From assembly GCF_001904615.1 (NCBI RefSeq), contig NZ_MRBY01000014.1, positions 19,647-83,646 on the forward strand: DNA of 64,000 nucleotides. The letters run 5' to 3'. A program made the position numbers and the translations under genes. Shown piece by piece: positions 1-9,110 of the stretch. Below the pieces are notes generated by a model. The model searched no databases and was not told the DNA's origin. It saw only the letters and a program-made list of their open reading frames with translations. Source of the DNA: [Limnothrix rosea] IAM M-220 (GTDB lineage: Bacteria > Cyanobacteriota > Cyanobacteriia > Cyanobacteriales > MRBY01). Within the stretch, counting starts at the first letter, position 1, and every line of letters begins with the position of its first letter.

Positions 1-656
1 AACGAAAAATAGTCACCAATCATCCGAATATTTTGCAATAAACTAACAGGCGGCATGTTAATTGTGTCAAAACTTAATACTTGATTTTGGGTCATGACAT
101 CCAAAGGATTCAGTAAATAAGAAAATGTAAATTCTTGCTCTGAATAATGTTTATCAATTTCTAGAATCTTGGTTTTCAGCTCTGCTTTAGATGCCCATTT
201 CCCCATTCGTACCCATTTCGGAAAATCTAATTTAGACTGAGCAATCACAAAAAAATTAAATTCACTTTCGGGAGCAATCTCTTTTGTACGACCAAAGCTT
301 GGGATATTTTTAGAAGTAGGCTTCATCTTTACATGGTAATGATTATCGGCATATTTCCATGTATTTAAAACTGAGGTATGCCTGATTGATTTTGCTGGCG
401 TAATGTAAATACCTTGCTGATTAAGGGGCGTTAGCTGTTGCTCATATTTGGGGATTTGTTCAGCACAAAAATAGCGGTAAGAGTCTTCTTCTTTTGCGAC
501 AACTGTATTGTACTTAGGACTATCGACAAATCCTAAAATATAGGCGAGGGCATAGTTGTGTACGACAGGTTCGGTTTCATAAAGTCTCCCAATTTCACGA
601 GTAGCGAAATAGAGACTATCATGAAGTTCCAAAGTGCAATGGTAAATGATAGTCAT
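1..656 (-). CDS. csc1: Type I-D CRISPR Cas5 subunit Csc1, 3' end outside window
   Basis: The frame opens with ATG at 656 (MTIIYHCTLELHDSLYF) and stays open for 218 codons to the left edge, so the C-terminus is missing. Start motif, length and place directly after csc2 match Csc1, the Cas5-type subunit of the type I-D Cascade, which binds the 5' handle of crRNA. Only 14 bases separate it from the csc2 stop, so it is co-transcribed with cas3', cas10d and csc2. The family is recognised from the N-terminal sequence and the operon order; no catalytic role is expected. Confidence 0.88.
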   Translation of the reverse strand, partial: MTIIYHCTLELHDSLYFATREIGRLYETEPVVHNYALAYILGFVDSPKYNTVVAKEEDSYRYFCAEQIPKYEQQLTPLNQQGIYITPAKSIRHTSVLNTWKYADNHYHVKMKPTSKNIPSFGRTKEIAPESEFNFFVIAQSKLDFPKWVRMGKWASKAELKTKILEIDKHYSEQEFTFSYLLNPLDVMTQNQVLSFDTINMPPVSLLQNIRMIGDYFS

Positions 657-670
657 CTGATTTCACCTCT

Positions 671-1660
671 TTATTTTTTCTTACTAGATGATTTTGGTTT
701 TTCGATATAGGTCTGGTAGTAACTTTTTGCTTGTTGATCTGCTGCTGTGAGAATAGAACGTATCCCTTCCTCACTCGCTGTTAATGTTTTCATCTCGCTT
801 AAGAGTGCTTGAAAATCTTCACCAATTAGATCGGTGTGCACAATGAATTCTTCTGACATCAGTTGGGCGATCGCCTCTTTTGCTGCGGTGATCACATCTT
901 CTTCTTGGAGTGGATCAGGAGGATTAAGTTTGCCTCCAGCGATCATCAGATCATAAATAGCCTGAGTCCAACGCAAATTACTAACAATCTCACCATCAGC
1001 AAAAACGACACCAATTAATTCATTCCGTAAACGTCCCGTGCGAGTAGTTTGTGCACCATAGTGACGAGTCCGCAAAATGTTATTCATCACATACAGAAAT
1101 GTCGCTTCTGTCGGGTCTTTGAGGGTAACAATGCTGGGAAAGAAGACCTGAGGACGAATGTGATCCTGCTGATTAATCCGGCTTGTAACAGCACCTTGTT
1201 TACTCATTGTGCCGCTTTCATAGGGGGCATTTAGAGTAAATGTTTCGTGAGATTCATCGAAAGGAGTTATGGAAAAAGCCGTATCTACGACCACTTTTGA
1301 TTTCTCTGAACCAGAATCACCAATGGCAAAACCATACACAACACAATCAGGATTATTCATCGCAAAACTTTCATTGTATTCACACTCTTCAGCAGTCATG
1401 AATTCGTAGTTTCGCAACAGTTCTCGACCCACTAAACGTTCTGGAGTAGATTGTTTGCGTTTAAACATTGCCAAGCGACTAATCAAACTTTTATCTGCAA
1501 CACCTGCGGTTACTCTGGCTTTATTAAGCTCCCCGTCAGTTTGAAAGAGTGGATATGATTCTGTCACGCGAACCGTTAGAAAGTGAGCATATTTTCCCAT
1601 AGGCTTACTAGGGATTTCTGCATGAAAAAACTTGGAATTAATGGATTTGAGTAAAGACAT
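671..1660 (-). CDS. csc2: Type I-D CRISPR Cas7 backbone subunit Csc2
   Basis: This 329-residue protein begins MSLLKSINSKFFHAEIP and has the length and composition of Csc2, the Cas7-type RAMP that polymerises along the crRNA spacer to form the backbone of the type I-D interference complex. A lysine-rich tail (KPKSSSKKK) closes it. It lies 54 bases after cas10d and 14 bases before csc1, the usual I-D order. Cas7 proteins of this type bind RNA through an RRM-like fold; in some type I-D systems Csc2 also carries RNase activity, which cannot be judged here. Confidence 0.92.
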   Translation of the reverse strand: MSLLKSINSKFFHAEIPSKPMGKYAHFLTVRVTESYPLFQTDGELNKARVTAGVADKSLISRLAMFKRKQSTPERLVGRELLRNYEFMTAEECEYNESFAMNNPDCVVYGFAIGDSGSEKSKVVVDTAFSITPFDESHETFTLNAPYESGTMSKQGAVTSRINQQDHIRPQVFFPSIVTLKDPTEATFLYVMNNILRTRHYGAQTTRTGRLRNELIGVVFADGEIVSNLRWTQAIYDLMIAGGKLNPPDPLQEEDVITAAKEAIAQLMSEEFIVHTDLIGEDFQALLSEMKTLTASEEGIRSILTAADQQAKSYYQTYIEKPKSSSKKK

Positions 1661-1714
1661 AATTAAGTTCCTGAAATGTGTAAGAAAAATAAAAGGCGAG
1701 ATGAGAAAAAATTG

Positions 1715-4700
1715 TTACTCGTTTTCTTGAGCTTCTTTTGCTGCTTTTCGTTCTTGATTTTCTTTATCCTGCTCAAGACGATAAAGAAACTCACAGGTAT
1801 CACGAATTAGGTTCAGTTGTTTGCCTGCAAGACGGGCGCGATCGCCTTTAAATCCTCCTTCAAAAACATCCATGACAAAATACTTGGCAAATTCAAGTAC
1901 TTTTTGTCGTTCAGCCTCTCGGTCGCTCAATACCCAACGACCTTCAGCCGTAGAAGAATGAACGCGATCCATGAGTTTAGAGACTTCTGCCGCCGCGACA
2001 GCGACCAATGTTTCACTATCCATTAAGCAATTATCTGCGTTGAGAATTGCCTGAGCTGCCACATCAATGGGTTTTAAAACAGCATTTGCTTTCGGGTTGT
2101 AGGATTTATTTGCGCGATAGAACTCTCGGTATAGTTCAGTGAGCTTTTGAGGATGGTTCAAAGGTGATTTCTCCTTCTGGTCGATAGAGTTGTAATAGGG
2201 ATCAAAACAGGGATAAAAATGCTCTGCATAAAGTTTGATTTTGCTGATCGGCGGTGATTCCGCTTCTTTTCCTCTCCTCCATTTACTGAGATAACTAAAC
2301 ACATTGAGGGGACTAGACTGAAAGTCTTTGGCAAGCTCTGTTAATTTTCCCCAATTCGCGTCATAGCCTCCCTTACCGCGTTTTGGATTTACATCGAGAT
2401 GAATGGCATAGGCTGCGGTTAACGCTTTTAGCGGTGATGGATATGCCCGACCACTTCCATCGCGCCACCCTTCTAGGATGTAATCAAGACGGAATCGATC
2501 TACTCCAGTCAGGACTCGGAAGGCTTGGGGAGCACTATCAAGAAAAACAGTCTCTTCAAATTCCGTGCCATCAGTAAAGGGTGGAATAGGCGACTCTGAA
2601 ACAACGGTTTTAACATCCAAAATCATCGGCATCACAAAGGCTAACCATGTGGGCATCACCCAAGATTCGGTATCTGTCGGATCTCGCCCCGGCGGTAAAG
2701 CAATAAAGTAAAAAGTGAGGGGCTGATCATCTGGATACGAAAGCTTAAAGGTGCGATCTTTTCGATAATTTGGATCTTTTTCTGGTAGTTTTTGTTTAGC
2801 CTGAATGTTTTCATCCATCAGAAGAAAATCAACGGACTGATAATTTGCTTTGCTTAGGTCAATTTCACCTTCTTTGCTAATAAAATGATTTCTGAGTCCA
2901 GTATCAAAACGGGTCTGGGCGATCGCCTGATAAGCTTGCCGCAAAAAATTGTTAGTTTCTGGAGTGAAGTAATAGGTCGGATAGAAATATAGATAGCGAT
3001 ATTTTCCATCTTCAAAGCGTTTACCAACAGCTTGGGTCTGATTCATCAAGATCTGCCGGAGCATCATCTCAATCCCCGAAATACTGGAAATATTACGTTT
3101 GGCGTTAGACCCCCCTAAATGCTGTTTATTGGTATAAACCTGCGGCGTAAATAAAACAGCAGATTCCATTTGCTCAGTCACAGAGTAGGGGGAATTAGAA
3201 ATAGAGCAAATAATTTCTTTCCCTCGCCCAGACTTTTTCGCAGCTTGATAAGCATTGAGTTCTTGTAAGAAAATTTCAATCTGTTCTGCATTCGATGCCA
3301 TTTCCTGTTGCGGCAACATCACCACTCGTCTAACCCATTCGCGGATATCTTGCCAACCATCATCAACGGAATATTGTTCAATAATCGGTTCGATTAAATC
3401 AGCGACAAATGTAATGAGTTGTTCTGCCACTTCTCGAATATTTTCTAAACCGGGATTCGCTTCTAGATACTTAGTAGCAAGGTAATACCATTCGTAGGGA
3501 ACACCACCTGTATTACCCTTGAGCTTATTCTCTTTAAGAGATTTATTAATATCTTGAATCTGTCGAAGCTGAGGAATATATTCTGCTAAATTCCAAAATT
3601 CGGCAACTTTTAGAATGACTTCTTCCGGTGGTAATTGTGGTTCTGGTAATTCTGCAAGGGTTTTCTTTTTCTTGCGATCACGTATTCTTTGTTTATAGAG
3701 CTTTTCTAATTCCTTGTATTTTTCTCCCCAAATTTTTCGGCAAATTGTATCTCCAAATTCAGCGAGTTGATCCATCCGGATATCTTCTTTAAGTTGAAGA
3801 TCATCGTGAGCTGATAAAACCCCTAATCCTTGGAAATTTTGTAGTTTTTCAGTGCGGGCAGGAGCAACAGATTTTTTCCCACTATGCAAGATTTTTAAGG
3901 TTGCATCGAGAGCAATATCCATCAAGCCCCGCTCATCACAAAAGAGATTGTAATAATCGGCATATTTCATGCCCTTGCCATCACGACTAAATCCCGTTTG
4001 TCTAGCTTTTAGTTGTTTAAAGCAAAGATTTTTGATTTTTTTTACAACGCGATCGCCTAACCCATCTGTCGGAATATCTGGAGCATTTCTACTTTTGAGA
4101 TAGATTACCCCAGTCGGTAAATACAGTAATGGTTCATAGAAAATTTCATCTTCTGTATTTAGGCTAGTATGCAGATCCATCACCGCATTGTTAACAACAT
4201 TGGTTAAAACACCACGGTTTTCAGCAAGGTGATGATAAGTCAGGCTCAGTTGCCCGTCACTCAAACCATGCATTAACTCTTTAAATTTCGTTTTTGTAGC
4301 ATCTTGGGGATGCTTAATAATCGAAGCAAAGGAATCAGCTAGACAAGTTAAATCTGCTAGTTGCCTTAATAGTTTAGTGGGAATTTGTGGATGTAGACCG
4401 TACTCCGAAAAATTCCAATTAGTGTCCCAACGTCTTTGGGCATTACAGATTAAAACAGTCAGATCATCAAGGTATTCTCTGTAGCCTTCTGGATTGTTTA
4501 GATCGATAAATTTATTTAGATCTAATTCCAGAATTTTCTGGGTGATGATTTCCTTCTGCTGCTGAATATCAAGCTTTCGGCAATCTTGGGGAACGTCAGG
4601 GAATTTCTCAAAATCATGGAGGATAAACCCCGAAATGGTTAATCGTCTTTCAAAGTCTTCGATATAGCGACCAATTGTCGTATCGAGCTTTTCTAAGCGT

Positions 4701-5071
4701 TTTTCGATTTGATTGGCTGGGAATAAACCATTCAATAAATGAGTATTTAAGGATTGATCGGCGGCATTATCGCGACGAACTTTTGCTTTTCCCTCGGCTA
4801 TATTTTTTGCATCAATTTCATCAAAAAACTTACCGCCTTTGGCTGTGACACCGATAGCAACTTGCAACAATTTTGGTAAAACAATCTCAGCAAAATCTGC
4901 CATCACTGGATCATCTTGGTTGGAATCTTGGATCGCCTTGCGCAAAAGCTTGAGGGTTAATAGCTCTCGTTGCTGTGGTTCAAGCTGGCGATCGCCGCCC
5001 TCATCTAACCCAAAATCATTAGAGTCAAGATTATCGAGATCAATTTCTGTACAGTTATTTTTTTGAGACAT
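1715..5071 (-). CDS. cas10d: Type I-D CRISPR large subunit Cas10d (Csc3) with HD motif
   Basis: A protein of 1118 residues, the usual size for Cas10d/Csc3, the signature large subunit of type I-D. An HD-type metal site is visible near the N-terminus: H111 in NTHLLNGLF and H152-D153 in FILHDFEKF. In type I-D the Cas3'' HD nuclease is carried by Cas10d while the helicase is a separate Cas3', and both are present here in that split. No GGDD cyclase motif is seen, as expected for Cas10d. It starts 39 bases after the cas3' stop, so both belong to one operon. The complex recognises the PAM and cleaves target DNA in the cytoplasm. Confidence 0.93.
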   Translation of the reverse strand: MSQKNNCTEIDLDNLDSNDFGLDEGGDRQLEPQQRELLTLKLLRKAIQDSNQDDPVMADFAEIVLPKLLQVAIGVTAKGGKFFDEIDAKNIAEGKAKVRRDNAADQSLNTHLLNGLFPANQIEKRLEKLDTTIGRYIEDFERRLTISGFILHDFEKFPDVPQDCRKLDIQQQKEIITQKILELDLNKFIDLNNPEGYREYLDDLTVLICNAQRRWDTNWNFSEYGLHPQIPTKLLRQLADLTCLADSFASIIKHPQDATKTKFKELMHGLSDGQLSLTYHHLAENRGVLTNVVNNAVMDLHTSLNTEDEIFYEPLLYLPTGVIYLKSRNAPDIPTDGLGDRVVKKIKNLCFKQLKARQTGFSRDGKGMKYADYYNLFCDERGLMDIALDATLKILHSGKKSVAPARTEKLQNFQGLGVLSAHDDLQLKEDIRMDQLAEFGDTICRKIWGEKYKELEKLYKQRIRDRKKKKTLAELPEPQLPPEEVILKVAEFWNLAEYIPQLRQIQDINKSLKENKLKGNTGGVPYEWYYLATKYLEANPGLENIREVAEQLITFVADLIEPIIEQYSVDDGWQDIREWVRRVVMLPQQEMASNAEQIEIFLQELNAYQAAKKSGRGKEIICSISNSPYSVTEQMESAVLFTPQVYTNKQHLGGSNAKRNISSISGIEMMLRQILMNQTQAVGKRFEDGKYRYLYFYPTYYFTPETNNFLRQAYQAIAQTRFDTGLRNHFISKEGEIDLSKANYQSVDFLLMDENIQAKQKLPEKDPNYRKDRTFKLSYPDDQPLTFYFIALPPGRDPTDTESWVMPTWLAFVMPMILDVKTVVSESPIPPFTDGTEFEETVFLDSAPQAFRVLTGVDRFRLDYILEGWRDGSGRAYPSPLKALTAAYAIHLDVNPKRGKGGYDANWGKLTELAKDFQSSPLNVFSYLSKWRRGKEAESPPISKIKLYAEHFYPCFDPYYNSIDQKEKSPLNHPQKLTELYREFYRANKSYNPKANAVLKPIDVAAQAILNADNCLMDSETLVAVAAAEVSKLMDRVHSSTAEGRWVLSDREAERQKVLEFAKYFVMDVFEGGFKGDRARLAGKQLNLIRDTCEFLYRLEQDKENQERKAAKEAQENE

Positions 5072-5110
5072 GGTTTAAGGTTGAAAATATTAAAGTGAAA
5101 TTGAGCCAAC

Positions 5111-7294
5111 TTAAAAAATCAAGGCTTTACCTCCATCTTGCTTGAAGCAGTATGCGAGCGTATCGATTAACAGAGCACTTTGCCCGAAAGCTATCGAGTA
5201 AGGTGCTTTTGGGTCATGAAAACTATGGCGATCGCAGATCGGATAAATCTGGAAATGCATCGGTAACCTCAAACGTGCCCTAACCTCAGAAACCGGACGC
5301 GGCAAAAGATAGGCGACCATTCCCTGCTTCGATAGACGCTTATTGATGGCAGAAATCCAACGATTATCCGGCTGCCAAATCTCAAATCCCGCCAGCACCT
5401 GAACTTCCCAACGATTGATCAAATCCTGCAAATCACCGTTATAGGTAAACTTCCAATCTAGTCGCTCATCCCGATAACGCATCAACTTCATAAACGCCAG
5501 ACAATAATTAAAACGACCCTTGGCAATAGGCTGACCCGTTTGCTGAATAGTCTGATCCAGCGATCGCCGAAATTCCGCCTCAGTCATTGGTTCAATTTCA
5601 AGATTACTGAGAATACCGGGCAAACCATAGGTCTTAAACCGAAACTGCTCATTTTGTTCTGTCAGATCATATAAGCCACATTGCAAATCACTAGAACCTC
5701 GAAAACTACAAGCTTCTTCAGCGATGGGATTGCCTTTCTTCCCCGATAAATCACGCCATTGATATTCAAAATATTTCCATTTTCCAGCCACTCGCGATAG
5801 AGACATATCAAAAACATCTTCAGCTAATGCAACAAATACTTTTTTACTTTCAGCATAAGTTTGAGCAATTGTTTTCTGATTGAGATCTAAGAAAAGCTTG
5901 AAAGATTGAAACCCTCCCCATTGCTTGTAATAACCCAAAAAATCATTAATATTGCGATATTCTGCCTTAATTACTTCGTAAAAAAATGGACGTTCATACG
6001 ACTTATTTAGTATCAAAGAGGCATCATCTTTTTCAAATAATCGCTCCACAAAGAAATTTGGCACTAAAGCAAAAGCTGTAAAGGAATAAAACTCAATGGT
6101 TTCTCCATTTTTCTGATAACTCTCATGCCTTCCCAAACGCCCAAGACGCTGAATGAAGTTACCAGAATCTGCGGACTCGAAGAACAGAAAATTAATTTTA
6201 AAATCCACCCCCACATCAATAGTGCTAGTACCAATCACTAAATCTGTAGATAATGACTTTTTCTTTGTTTCACTACTTGTAAGACCTGTATTTTCCCCCA
6301 CCGTAAATCCATGGGGTTCTAAAAAATCTTGAAAAAAACGAACTAATCTCTTAACCGCAGCGACAGAGTTGAGAATGATTGCTCCCTTACTCGGTGTTTT
6401 AGTAAATTGTTCTAAAATTATTTCGGCATTGTCCTTCAGCCATATTTCTGATGAGCGGCTAGTAGATTCTAAAGGAATAAACTTGAGATCAATATCGCTA
6501 ACTACTTTACGCCAATTCTGTTTGAGTAATTCTTTTTGCTCATTTTTCGTCACGGGAAACTGGTATTTATGCTCCTTTTCCGGGTTGATAACATGACAGT
6601 TAAATCCAGCTTTTTTTAATCGCTCAATAAATTCTTCGTCAGGTGTAGCGGATAAGAAAAGAAATTTTTTATTAATGCTCTGGGTTGTACGAATTAAGAG
6701 CATTGTATTCAACACACTGGATACTTGAGGTGCAGAGAAGATGTGAAATTCATCAAATATGAACAACCCAAAATCTTGATTAATTCTGCCCCAAAGTTTA
6801 TCTCGATTATCTAGAGGCGTTAAGTAAGCACCACGGTGCAGATAATGGAAAATATCAGGGTTACTCATTAATATTTCGGACTGCCCTGTACGGGTGGCGA
6901 TCGCCGCCCCTTTTTTTAAACCTTCATTCTCTGCATAAACCTCTAGTAATTCACCACTTAAACGTGTATATCTCGGTTTGAATTTAGGTTGAAATAGCTC
7001 TATATACTTCTGAATTTGTAATTCTTGATCTCGCGCTAACTCATTTGTTGGATAAAGAGAAATCACAGAATACAATTTCTGGGTCAATGGCTTTAAATAT
7101 GCCGCTAAACTTTTACCATCTCCCGTCATCGCCACGTTCAAAACCACGTCGACTTCAGGATTATTTAGAGCATCTAATGTTTCTTTTTGATGCCAAGACA
7201 ATGACGACCAACCATCTGGTAATTTCACTCCTCGCGGCAGACTGTCAGCCGGAGCTGAGAACACAGGTTTGAGCTTAATAGAATAGTCAGTCAT
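5111..7294 (-). CDS. cas3': Type I-D CRISPR helicase Cas3'
   Basis: The start at 7294 (MTDYSIKLKPVF) is preferred over a possible ATG at 7408. The longer form would add 38 residues of odd hydrophobic sequence and overlap the divergent regulator gene. The 727-residue protein has DExD/H helicase motifs: Walker A GDGKS at 58-62, DEFH at 181-184, SATP at 215-218, and QRLGRLGRH near 380. No HD nuclease domain precedes the helicase, so this is the stand-alone Cas3' of type I-D, which unwinds target DNA for the HD site of Cas10d. It is the first gene of the minus-strand cas operon. Confidence 0.92.
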   Translation of the reverse strand: MTDYSIKLKPVFSAPADSLPRGVKLPDGWSSLSWHQKETLDALNNPEVDVVLNVAMTGDGKSLAAYLKPLTQKLYSVISLYPTNELARDQELQIQKYIELFQPKFKPRYTRLSGELLEVYAENEGLKKGAAIATRTGQSEILMSNPDIFHYLHRGAYLTPLDNRDKLWGRINQDFGLFIFDEFHIFSAPQVSSVLNTMLLIRTTQSINKKFLFLSATPDEEFIERLKKAGFNCHVINPEKEHKYQFPVTKNEQKELLKQNWRKVVSDIDLKFIPLESTSRSSEIWLKDNAEIILEQFTKTPSKGAIILNSVAAVKRLVRFFQDFLEPHGFTVGENTGLTSSETKKKSLSTDLVIGTSTIDVGVDFKINFLFFESADSGNFIQRLGRLGRHESYQKNGETIEFYSFTAFALVPNFFVERLFEKDDASLILNKSYERPFFYEVIKAEYRNINDFLGYYKQWGGFQSFKLFLDLNQKTIAQTYAESKKVFVALAEDVFDMSLSRVAGKWKYFEYQWRDLSGKKGNPIAEEACSFRGSSDLQCGLYDLTEQNEQFRFKTYGLPGILSNLEIEPMTEAEFRRSLDQTIQQTGQPIAKGRFNYCLAFMKLMRYRDERLDWKFTYNGDLQDLINRWEVQVLAGFEIWQPDNRWISAINKRLSKQGMVAYLLPRPVSEVRARLRLPMHFQIYPICDRHSFHDPKAPYSIAFGQSALLIDTLAYCFKQDGGKALIF

Positions 7295-7390
7295 CGTTAG
7301 AGAAAGTGTACGTAAATCCTTGTTGATATCTATTCTAGCTGCAAAAATTAAAGGTGAAAGTACAAAAAATGCGAGAGTGTACGTACAAAT
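7295..7390. promoter_or_regulatory. Divergent promoter region with paired TACGTA sites
   Basis: This 96-base gap separates the cas operon from its divergent regulator. It contains the decamer AGTGTACGTA twice in the same orientation, at 7305-7314 and 7376-7385. The second copy contains the perfect palindrome GTACGTAC and ends 5 bases before the regulator ATG; the first lies 10 bases from the cas3' ATG. Both positions suit repressor operators. Binding by the adjacent WYL protein is an inference. Confidence 0.5.
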
Positions 7391-8248
7391 ATGGGTCGTA
7401 AAGGTCAATCTGTTACGTTGTCGCTTCTGGAACGGGAAAAGGCAGAGCTAGAAAAGCTGGCTCTAGAGTTTGGCTGTGAGTGGGGCGATCGCCCAAATAT
7501 TTCTAAGCTGATTAAGCAAATTGCCAAGCGGGAACTGAAAATTGCGCCTAATAATAACTGGCAGGCAGAACGTATTAACACTTTGGAGAAAATACGTACA
7601 TTTCTCATTGATCGAGGGCAAACAGAGGAGGCGATCGCCCTTGCGGAGTTAATGGTGGAGCGCGGGGAATTAAAAAACGTTGCCCTAAAGCAAAAGATCG
7701 AAAAATTTCTTCAGCAACCCACATCCCCTTGGCGACAACGCATCGATAGCTATATTCACCGTCAGCAACCCTTCCAACTTTTTTATCGCGATGCAAGGGA
7801 GAGAGAATTTACCTTTTCTATTCATCATGCCCAGATTGTCACCCACGAGAAACGCGAATATCTCGATTGCTGGGCGACGGAAACCGAGGACAATTTTGAC
7901 TTACCTGAACTACAACACAACTGGAGCCTAAGGCTAGACCGAATTCAAGATTCTGCCACTATCTCTCTAAACCACAAATGGCGATCGCAGCTCGATTTTA
8001 TTCCCGTAGAACTCCATTTATATAGTGGATTAGCCTTTGGCTATGAAGGAAAAGTTACCGACATCGAAAACGATTGGCATCCAGAATTGCCTAAAACACG
8101 CAGAGTTGTCCGCAATATTAGTAGTACCTTTTGGTTTATTCGTGAAGTGCTTCGTTATGGCAAAGATTGCAAAATTATTAGCCCCGATGCTGTCGGCGAT
8201 CGCCTCAAGGCAGAAATTCGAGCATTACACCGACTCTATGATTTATGA
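7391..8248 (+). CDS. WYL-domain regulator next to type I-D cas operon (Sll7009-like)
   Basis: The 285-residue protein starts with a short basic segment (MGRKGQSVTLSLLEREKAEL) that looks like a ribbon-helix-helix DNA-binding region, followed by helices. The C-terminal half (about 110-285) resembles a WYL domain, with segments PFQLFYRDA, YLDCWATE and LRLDRI. WYL proteins are ligand-sensing regulators common near CRISPR and defence loci. Sll7009 of Synechocystis sits at the same place beside a type I-D locus and represses its CRISPR array. The start codon lies directly behind a TACGTA-containing repeat, which suggests autoregulation. The family call is firm; the target is inferred. Confidence 0.82.
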   Translation: MGRKGQSVTLSLLEREKAELEKLALEFGCEWGDRPNISKLIKQIAKRELKIAPNNNWQAERINTLEKIRTFLIDRGQTEEAIALAELMVERGELKNVALKQKIEKFLQQPTSPWRQRIDSYIHRQQPFQLFYRDAREREFTFSIHHAQIVTHEKREYLDCWATETEDNFDLPELQHNWSLRLDRIQDSATISLNHKWRSQLDFIPVELHLYSGLAFGYEGKVTDIENDWHPELPKTRRVVRNISSTFWFIREVLRYGKDCKIISPDAVGDRLKAEIRALHRLYDL

Positions 8249-8336
8249 AATGTCAGTAAAGATTGCGCATATGGGGTTTTTGGGGATTTTTTCTAAGGTA
8301 AAATCAGACACTTAAGTATGCTCTACTGTTGAATTT

Positions 8337-8990
8337 ATGAAAGTTTCTAACCAGTTTGTTTTGTCTGCCTGCGGTGTTGTTGTCTTGGGCTTTAGCGCGA
8401 CACCTGCTCAGGCATTGACCCTTAAGACATTTACAAACGAATCTGAATTTACGGCGATCGCCACCAGCCTAGCGACAGAAACTTTTAATGATGCAACTTT
8501 GAGCGATAAGAAAAATCATGTTTTAGATGACTTTGCGATCGCGTCCAATATGACTTGGAGCCGCATTGTGGACGGTAGTACAGCAGGTAATATTGACGGC
8601 TCAAATTTTTTACGCCTGCAGTCCCGCAACTCAGATACAGCCGCCGCTTTTAACTTTGCAGATAGCATTAATGCCTTTGGTTTTGACTGGGCTAATACCG
8701 ATAGCAACGGCGATACATTAGAACTCATGGTTGGCGGTCAGATTTTTACATTTGGTTTAGCTGGGGGGAGTGGCTTTTTTGGTGTGATTGCCACCGACGG
8801 GGATTTTGATAGTGTGCAATTCTCTGATGATGCAGGATCCACATTTTTGCAATATGGCAGTATCGATAATGTCCGCTACGGTAATGTTGCTCCCCAAGCT
8901 GTCCCAACCCCTGCGGCGATTTTACCAAATCTATTTTTGCTGGGTTTGAATGTGTTAAGCCGTCGTGGCGATCGCCCAACTAACCCATAA
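8337..8990 (+). CDS. Exported PTPA-CTERM sorting-domain protein
   Basis: A 217-residue secreted protein. Residues 1-27 are a signal peptide with an AQA cleavage site (MKVSNQFVLSACG...TPAQA). The body is Asp/Asn/Gly-rich and beta-strand-like. The C-terminus has the motif VPTPAAILP, a hydrophobic stretch and RR, which is the cyanobacterial PTPA variant of PEP-CTERM sorting signals, processed by exosortase-type enzymes. The protein probably ends up at the cell surface or in the exopolymer. The last residues GDRP come from a HIP1 octamer. The body has no recognised function and no exosortase gene lies nearby. Confidence 0.8.
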   Translation: MKVSNQFVLSACGVVVLGFSATPAQALTLKTFTNESEFTAIATSLATETFNDATLSDKKNHVLDDFAIASNMTWSRIVDGSTAGNIDGSNFLRLQSRNSDTAAAFNFADSINAFGFDWANTDSNGDTLELMVGGQIFTFGLAGGSGFFGVIATDGDFDSVQFSDDAGSTFLQYGSIDNVRYGNVAPQAVPTPAAILPNLFLLGLNVLSRRGDRPTNP

Positions 8991-9110
8991 AAAATAGGCA
9001 CTATTTTAAGAATTTTGCCCGTAGGTCACCGGCTAAAGTAGTCTTCCCATGGACAATCTTTTCCGATACATTGCAACTATTGCCTTGTTAAATAATCGGA
9101 GCCACGATAG

